Of a stretch of 26,943 nucleotides of DNA, positions 21,983-26,943 are shown piece after piece. The stretch comes from Psilocybe azurescens (taxonomy: Eukaryota > Basidiomycota > Agaricomycetes > Agaricales > Agrocybaceae). The DNA is taken from NCBI GenBank assembly GCA_023853785.1, contig JAJIRX010000112.1, positions 1 through 26,943 on the forward strand, written 5' to 3'. The stretch's first letter is position 1. Each line of letters begins with the position of its first letter. The notes beneath the pieces were generated by a model, which worked only from the letters and a program-made list of their open reading frames with translations, was not told the origin of the DNA and made no database searches. A program made the translations under genes and the position numbers.

Positions 21983-23487
21983 TCATGTCACTGTGTAATT
22001 GGGAGGTACTTCAATGACGACAGTGTTCCCATTAGCTGCCTGCGGGGCCGGGGGTGGTCTACTATATCTCTGAGATCCGTCATCTGATGGCGAAGTGGAC
22101 GTCATTGTCGTTGCGTCAAGTTGAGGGCCACTTGTACGCGATATCTGTGCTTTGCTGGGCCGAACAACGGAGTTACGGAGGAGCGATGACATATCTTGTA
22201 ACGTAATTCCAGTCCCTTTGGATGGTACATGGCCCGCGCTAAGCGTTCTTTCCAATGGAGGACTAGTAAATGGATGAATGTCCGACTCTCTTGGAGGCTG
22301 GTCTTTTTTCTGTCAAAGGCTTGCTCCTCCGTCGCCGCCAGAGCAAAGTTCCCAGCGCTAAAAGTGCGATAACAACTACCGCGGCTACGCTTCCGATTAT
22401 GGCGCCTATGACAGGTGAGGAATGGTGGCCTCCTGAGGCGAACCGGACGTAATAATGCCAGTCGGACCCGACGACCAGGATGTAGTTGATGTAGTTGATG
22501 TCACGCTAGCACTAGAATCCACGTTCTTCGCGTTTCGGACGAGGATATATGATAGACTTAGAGGAGAGCCGGTAGAACTTGTCGATCCCAAACCACTGTC
22601 ATCCTGGGCGCCTTGAAATTCAACCTCGAGATGATGCGCTCCAAGAGTGTCCTGCGAAGCCTGGAACAGAACCTGGTTGAAGAGGATAGGTGTACTGATG
22701 GAGGCCACGTTGTTGATTGTGAAGGCAATAGGAGCCCCTCCGTCGATGGCATAGGTTCCTGTTGACGCCCCTCGTGCAAGGCTGTTGTTGTAGGTCCCAA
22801 CCCAAGCAATCGAACTCCCTAATTTTAACAGTGAATAATCAACAAAATGTGAAATGAAAAGATGATCCTGCTTGCCAAAGAAATCAAACGACAACCCAGC
22901 TCCCTTCTGCTCAGTAAAAGTCCCAATGCTGCTCGTTTGCCAGTCATTTCCAGTATACTTGAAGCTCGGGTCCGTTGCCGGGAACATAAAATCTCCGGAT
23001 AACACGCTCGCTGACGGGGTGTAAGTGATGTAGTCAAACCAAGCCATCGCGCCGTCAACCCCACCGAGATCCACTGCCACGAACAAAGTATGGAGTCCGT
23101 CTGACAAGCTGAACTGTCCCGGTATGGGTGCGCAAATCTCGATCAAATGAGTCCCAGTTGTAGGGAATGCACGAGTGGGTATCTGGTGTCCGTCAACGAT
23201 GCACGTCCACTTTGGAGTCGAGAAATTGAGCAGCAGACCCCAGACCGAGAAATCCGAGCCTATTTTTGAAAGCTTAGCTAGATATGCCTCTCTGATATCA
23301 GAAGCAAATAATTCAGACATACCATTAAAAGCAAAGGTAAAATTCTGTGCACTGGTCGTTGCGTGTGCCGTATTGAATAGTGCCGGTCCATCACTCGAAA
23401 TTGATAAGGAAATGACACGATCTGTCCAACCGCTGCTGTATTGAATGATGGGGAGGTGTCATCCACGACAATACGGTGCAACGACAT
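21983..23487 (-). CDS. Single-pass membrane protein with ectodomain and Ser/Thr-rich stalk (paralogue 1)
   Basis: Exons: complement of 23323-23487, 22876-23259, 21983-22818; about 461 residues. The N-terminus MSLHRIVVDDTSP and then IIQYSSGWTD start a two-part beta-rich ectodomain (WTCIVDG, DGLHTLFVAVDL, WFDYITYTPS; then SSIAWVGTYNN, GTYAIDGGAPIAF, HHLEVEFQG). A Ser/Thr-rich stalk leads to one membrane helix (about residues 320-344, GAIIGSVAAVVVIALLALG), then WRRRSK and a disordered cytoplasmic tail ending PPNYTVT. No cleavable signal peptide is visible. This architecture is common and uncharacterised in Agaricomycetes. Three frame breaks: a missing C at 23450-23453, one near 22425-22445 before the helix, and an extra A at 22304-22309. 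Confidence 0.75.
22819..22875 (-). other. GC-AG intron in paralogue 1, readable in frame
   Basis: The segment starts gcaagc and ends attag. It is 57 nt with no stop, so it could be taken as coding. The neighbouring paralogue has a normal GT-AG intron at exactly the same place (after FFG, phase 1), which supports removing it. Confidence 0.65.
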
Positions 23488-23931
23488 TGTAACACCTGCA
23501 GCACTGGTCCAGAGAGGAGGCTGGAGAGGGAGTGACGGGGAGAATCTGAAAAAATTCAGCCAACTGTCAATAAAATGCAATATCAATCAACCTTATGTCA
23601 CCTCGCCAAGACATTCTAAGTGTACGTACCTGTACGTACTTACATGAATTGTCACCATCTGGCATCAATGCCACATGCCATCTCATATTACCATCAAAGA
23701 AAAGGTCATGATTGGCGACAGTTGGGCGACTGGGATCTGCGTCATGTTAATATGGACGAACACAAGGAGGGTACAAGGACGTGCGCTGTATGTACACTGA
23801 AGGACGTATACTGCCATTGACCCATAAGTATATCTGAGCTGGCCATATGGAATATTCCTGCAGGATACCCTTGGCAAAGATCAAATGAGGACGAACAGCT
23901 GTTTCGAGTTTGAACTGCCTTCATAATTCAG
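23488..23931. other. Spacer between the two paralogues
   Basis: About 440 bp containing the promoter of paralogue 1 and the 3' end of paralogue 2. Short open frames here have no splice or motif support. Confidence 0.4.
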
Positions 23932-25391
23932 TTATGGTATCTTGGGTTTGGCGGTATACTGGGGAGGATTTTCAGCTGTTTCAGGCTGCTCGAAGGTATG
24001 AGGATACCGAACCCCGCTGTCTTTGTGCACCATAACTGTCTCGCGTAGCTCAGGGTGAGAAGGCAGCGCAACAGGGCGTGGGGAGGTTGTTGTTGGCTGT
24101 GAAACGCGGCTAAGAGTTGGCGGTTGTGAACTTGCCGGCTCCAGTGGTCTCTTTTCGTCGTCATGTGCACCGTTTAGTTCATAAGTGTACCGATGAACAC
24201 TCGCCAGATCGTTGTGAGCGCGACTTTGCCTTCTGGCGCGTCGAAACAAAACCAGGCAGATTAAAAGTAAGATAACGCCCAGCGCGCCAACGCACCCCCA
24301 ATAATGGCGCCCAGAGAACGCCCTCGTACCTGATGGTCGCTAGGGCTGCTGGATGAGGTTGACGGAGAATTTGTAGATAAGGATGTTGTGGGGAGCTTAG
24401 TGACTGGATGGGAGGAACAGGACTCAGAATGAAGTCCGTTGTAGTATTTTGGATGATGAGATTCAGCAAGGACAGAGGAGTAGTACGCCCTTGGTTGACG
24501 ACTTGGAGATGATGTTTCCCTCAGTATACCGTTTCGTTTGAAAGAGCACCTGATTATCAATGGTCTGAGGGCCGTTCACTAAGTTGAGCGTTGGTTTGCG
24601 GTAGGTGAAGCCGATTGGAGGTTCTCCGTCGATTGAATAAGTGCCTCTTATGGAATCGTCGAATCCACTGGCGTTGGCATATCCAATCCACGTAACTGAA
24701 TGCCCTAAAATGTTTGTTAGGCTAATAATATGAAGTCACTAGGCGGAACGAACCAAAGAACTTAAAATCCATGGTTGCTCCATATTTGAAACCGACGTTT
24801 CCTGCTTCCTCGCTGTCGAAACTGCCCCACCACCATCTCCGTAGTCTATTTGGTCGGATGTCCAGCCAACTTCTAGATCGCCAAAATTTGTTGTTGCCAC
24901 GCCATCGGACGGAGTGAAATTAATGAAATCAAACCAAATGGGACCATCTTTTGTGCCATTGACCGATACGTGAAGCTCGTGTAGGCCATCAAGCCAACTG
25001 TAAGGACCTATATAGCAAGCTGTTTGTCGATTGGATACTGGGGAAAGGCCATCCCATGATGAAGGAGAGGAGTCCATATTCTTGCCGTCGAGCGTACAGT
25101 CCCATGAAGCTGGGGTACGTGTGCTGGTACCATATAGTGTGATAATGCCGCTGAAACTCCCTAAATCATGATTCATTAGATTCACGGTAGCATGTAGGTT
25201 TCAGAACGCTTACCGTTGAATTTGTATGAGAATGTACTTGAAGAGGTTGCTCCATGCAATGTACCGTACATAGGATCACCAATGGAACCTACACCAGCTG
25301 AAATCGAGTTTTGCAAATCGCTAATCCAGCCATCAGAATACTGTATATTAGGGTCCGTATCGTCGACGATAATGGTATTTGAAGTTGACAT
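23932..25391 (-). CDS. Single-pass membrane protein with ectodomain and Ser/Thr-rich stalk (paralogue 2)
   Basis: Exons: complement of 25214-25391, 24754-25160, 23932-24704; about 453 residues. It shares the plan of its neighbour: MSTSNTIIVDDTDPNIQYSD at the start, WDCTLDGKN, WLDGLHELHVSVNGT, WFDFINFTPSDG, then HSVTWIGYANASG and GTYSIDGEPPIGF, a Ser/Thr stalk (TSSSSPSDH), one helix (GVILLLICLVLF) with FRRARRQ behind it, and a Pro-rich tail containing PPQY. Both introns sit at the same positions and phases as in paralogue 1, so the pair arose by tandem duplication. Four single-base frame breaks are needed: near 24811, at 24515-24517, between about 24390 and 24450, and in a C run at 24295-24299. 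Function is unknown; the form suggests a surface receptor or adhesin. Confidence 0.7.
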
Positions 25392-25571
25392 TTGAGCAGA
25401 AAGGCTTCAAGGGTTGTTCAAGGGTGAAATCGGTTCTGGTCTGTAGATTATTCTGGTATGCTATCAAGTGCTGTTGGACTTGGTTTGGACAAACCTGGCG
25501 CAAATAAACAATGTGCCGATTCGGCTCCCCTGTATTTAGGGTTTTGGGCTTCTACAAATTATACTCGAAAG

Positions 25572-25588
25572 AGCGGACGAAGTCCGCT
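25572..25588. repeat. Perfect 7-bp hairpin
   Basis: agcggac, loop gaa, gtccgct. Confidence 0.7.
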
Positions 25589-25737
25589 ATTACCAACCGA
25601 AGGAATTGTACTACGACATGATATTTAATATTTATTACAAATTGCCAACAGGAGTTCAGAAATTTTTATCTATATATGGTGTTTATTTACATCTATGTAC
25701 TAGATTGCAACTAACGAATTTCATACATGCAAAATAC

Positions 25738-25752
25738 CCTGCCTTCGGCAGG
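25738..25752. repeat. Perfect 6-bp hairpin
   Basis: cctgcc, loop ttc, ggcagg. A second, weaker hairpin (gccg, loop cttt, cggc) follows at 25770-25781. Confidence 0.7.
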
Positions 25753-26943
25753 TAAAACTGGAGCACTAAGCCGCTTTCGGCATTGGGTGACTGGAGCGTC
25801 TATCAGCGGATCAATTAACTGTGAAGAACCGCGTAAAGTGAGTGATTGGTGGACTGCCTCAGTCTTCAGTTTGTCTGCCCCCAGAAAATTTTCGAGCAAA
25901 AGTAAAACAAGTAATCAATATGGAATTTAATTCATAGTCCACGTCTTTGTTAATATGGTAGGTGGCAACGAGAATAAAAGAATTCTGAGCGCCGGTTGAC
26001 AACTCCCTAGTGACTTAAGTACTACGACTTGCCTAACGTTAATAAATGCAAGGTGAGGGTAACAGATTTTTATGTGGTCTAGAGATAACTGCTAAGGTGC
26101 TCTTGTGCTTTTGTTAACCTTTGAAGGATATTTGCCTCCCTCAAGTAGTATTGGTATCATCATGCTCATGGACCAAGAGTAAAGAGGTATAGACGTTCTA
26201 ATATTCCTTCATTAAAAATCATTGAAATCTGAGATATCTATAATGTCTCAGAAGATATCTGACCATCGTACCTCAAATGGTCAGAGAAAATGACTTTATA
26301 CTATGAGGGAGATAGAATCCGATCCAAAATGCGTTTTTTCGTGCTTCTTCCAATTTCGAGACCTCCTACCTTCCGAAAACTCTCCAAAGGTCACAAAAAT
26401 GTCCATATATGTGCATCACACGCGTTATTGAACATATAATTGAGCCCATTTGGCGCATAGCATCTTGTTGAACACTGGTAAGATCATGATAAAACTCGGG
26501 AGTCGGAGCCTTGGCGGACTATAATAGGCCTTTGAAGTTCACGGGATAGATCGTGCTCATTGAAAGAAACGCCGAGCGGAACATCTCAAAATCTGGAGGA
26601 ATTTCTATTGAGATGTTCACATATTGCGTCAGTTGCACAGTAAGTGTTTATGGAAGTGTACGAAGCTCTCGTTTGGCCATAAAAGAACCTTCCCACATCA
26701 CCTTTGTCGTTCCGGTGATATCAACCTGCTTGCGTCATGCAATTTGACCTCGAGAAATTTGCCTTCCACCTCAGTCTTGGCCTAATCTTGGTCAATGCAA
26801 CACCAGTGCGTGCAAGTCTCGCAATTCAACGACCTCTGAGCCGATCACTAATGAACTAAACCACCTGAGTGTATGTAACATCGACGAGACTGGTACTGGT
26901 TCAGACAACGATGACTGCGACATATACCGCAGACGTAGTGTAT

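Larger units (their letters stand above)
25392..26943. other. Region without a supported gene; AT-rich part with hairpins
   Basis: The left edge is the promoter side of paralogue 2. Bases 25560-25940 are AT-rich with three compact perfect hairpins and a short plus-strand open frame (25727-25930) with no recognised motif. From 25940 to the end I see only short frames and no splice structure, RNA gene or element ends. Confidence 0.4.

Noticed and set aside
22406..23320. One continuous 304-codon exon for paralogue 1
   Set aside because: It reads through a homologous intron (22819-22875) and starts inside another (before 23259). Comparison with the neighbouring paralogue supports three exons.
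14573..26070. Shared word gagggtaacagat near 14590 and 26055
   Set aside because: Only about 13 bp match and the flanks differ; could be chance, with no element boundaries around either copy.
1..26943. CRISPR array, bacterial operons, tRNA or rRNA genes
   Set aside because: Intron-rich eukaryotic genes throughout; no regularly spaced repeats, no tRNA arm patterns and no rRNA core sequences noticed.

Overview
The window is nuclear DNA from a filamentous basidiomycete, most likely an Agaricomycete. Almost every gene is cut by short (about 45-65 nt) GT-AG introns, with up to 14 exons per gene, and the gene families are typical of mushroom-forming fungi: a GH25 lysozyme-like enzyme, sugar porter, POT/PTR2 peptide transporter, F-box/LRR protein, tyrosinase C-terminal domain, ECM14-like M14 protein and single-pass Ser/Thr-rich membrane proteins. 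I read all gene models by hand from splice signals and reading frames. Family names rest on motif recognition, not a database search.

Layout. 1-151 (+): last visible part of an unrecognised gene, convergent with a GH25 gene (273-1184, -). 1185-2985: nothing recognisable. 2986-3971 (+): broken coding sequence of unknown family. 4205-6485 (-): 14-exon sugar porter. 6486-7988: intergenic. 7989-9470 (-): secreted protein made of two tandem copies of one module. 9471-11598: gene-poor. 11599-14172 (+): intact 14-exon PTR2 peptide transporter. 14751-15767: a 1,017-bp terminal-inverted-repeat element flanked by a perfect 8-bp duplication (hAT-like, non-autonomous or degenerate). 16090-17942 (-): F-box/LRR protein with one in-frame stop. 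18667-19302 (+): intact small gene encoding only a tyrosinase C-terminal domain. 19879-21577 (+): ECM14-like M14 pseudo-carboxypeptidase. 21983-23487 and 23932-25391 (both -): tandem paralogues for single-pass membrane proteins. 25392-26943: no gene seen, but an AT-rich stretch with three perfect hairpins.

How the genes relate. I see no metabolic cluster or operon-like unit. The genes are a mix of secretion, uptake and ubiquitin-linked functions. The main pattern across the window is that six otherwise well-conserved genes need about 17 one- or two-base frame corrections, many in homopolymers, while PTR2 and the tyrosinase-domain gene need none. This looks more like uncorrected consensus errors than mass pseudogenisation, but the sequence alone cannot settle it.

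The most interesting biology is the stand-alone tyrosinase C-terminal domain gene with its own TATA box, the M14 protein lacking a zinc ligand and the general base, the terminal-repeat element with directly oriented subterminal repeats, three GC-AG introns, and a 25-nt apparent intron in the sugar porter.
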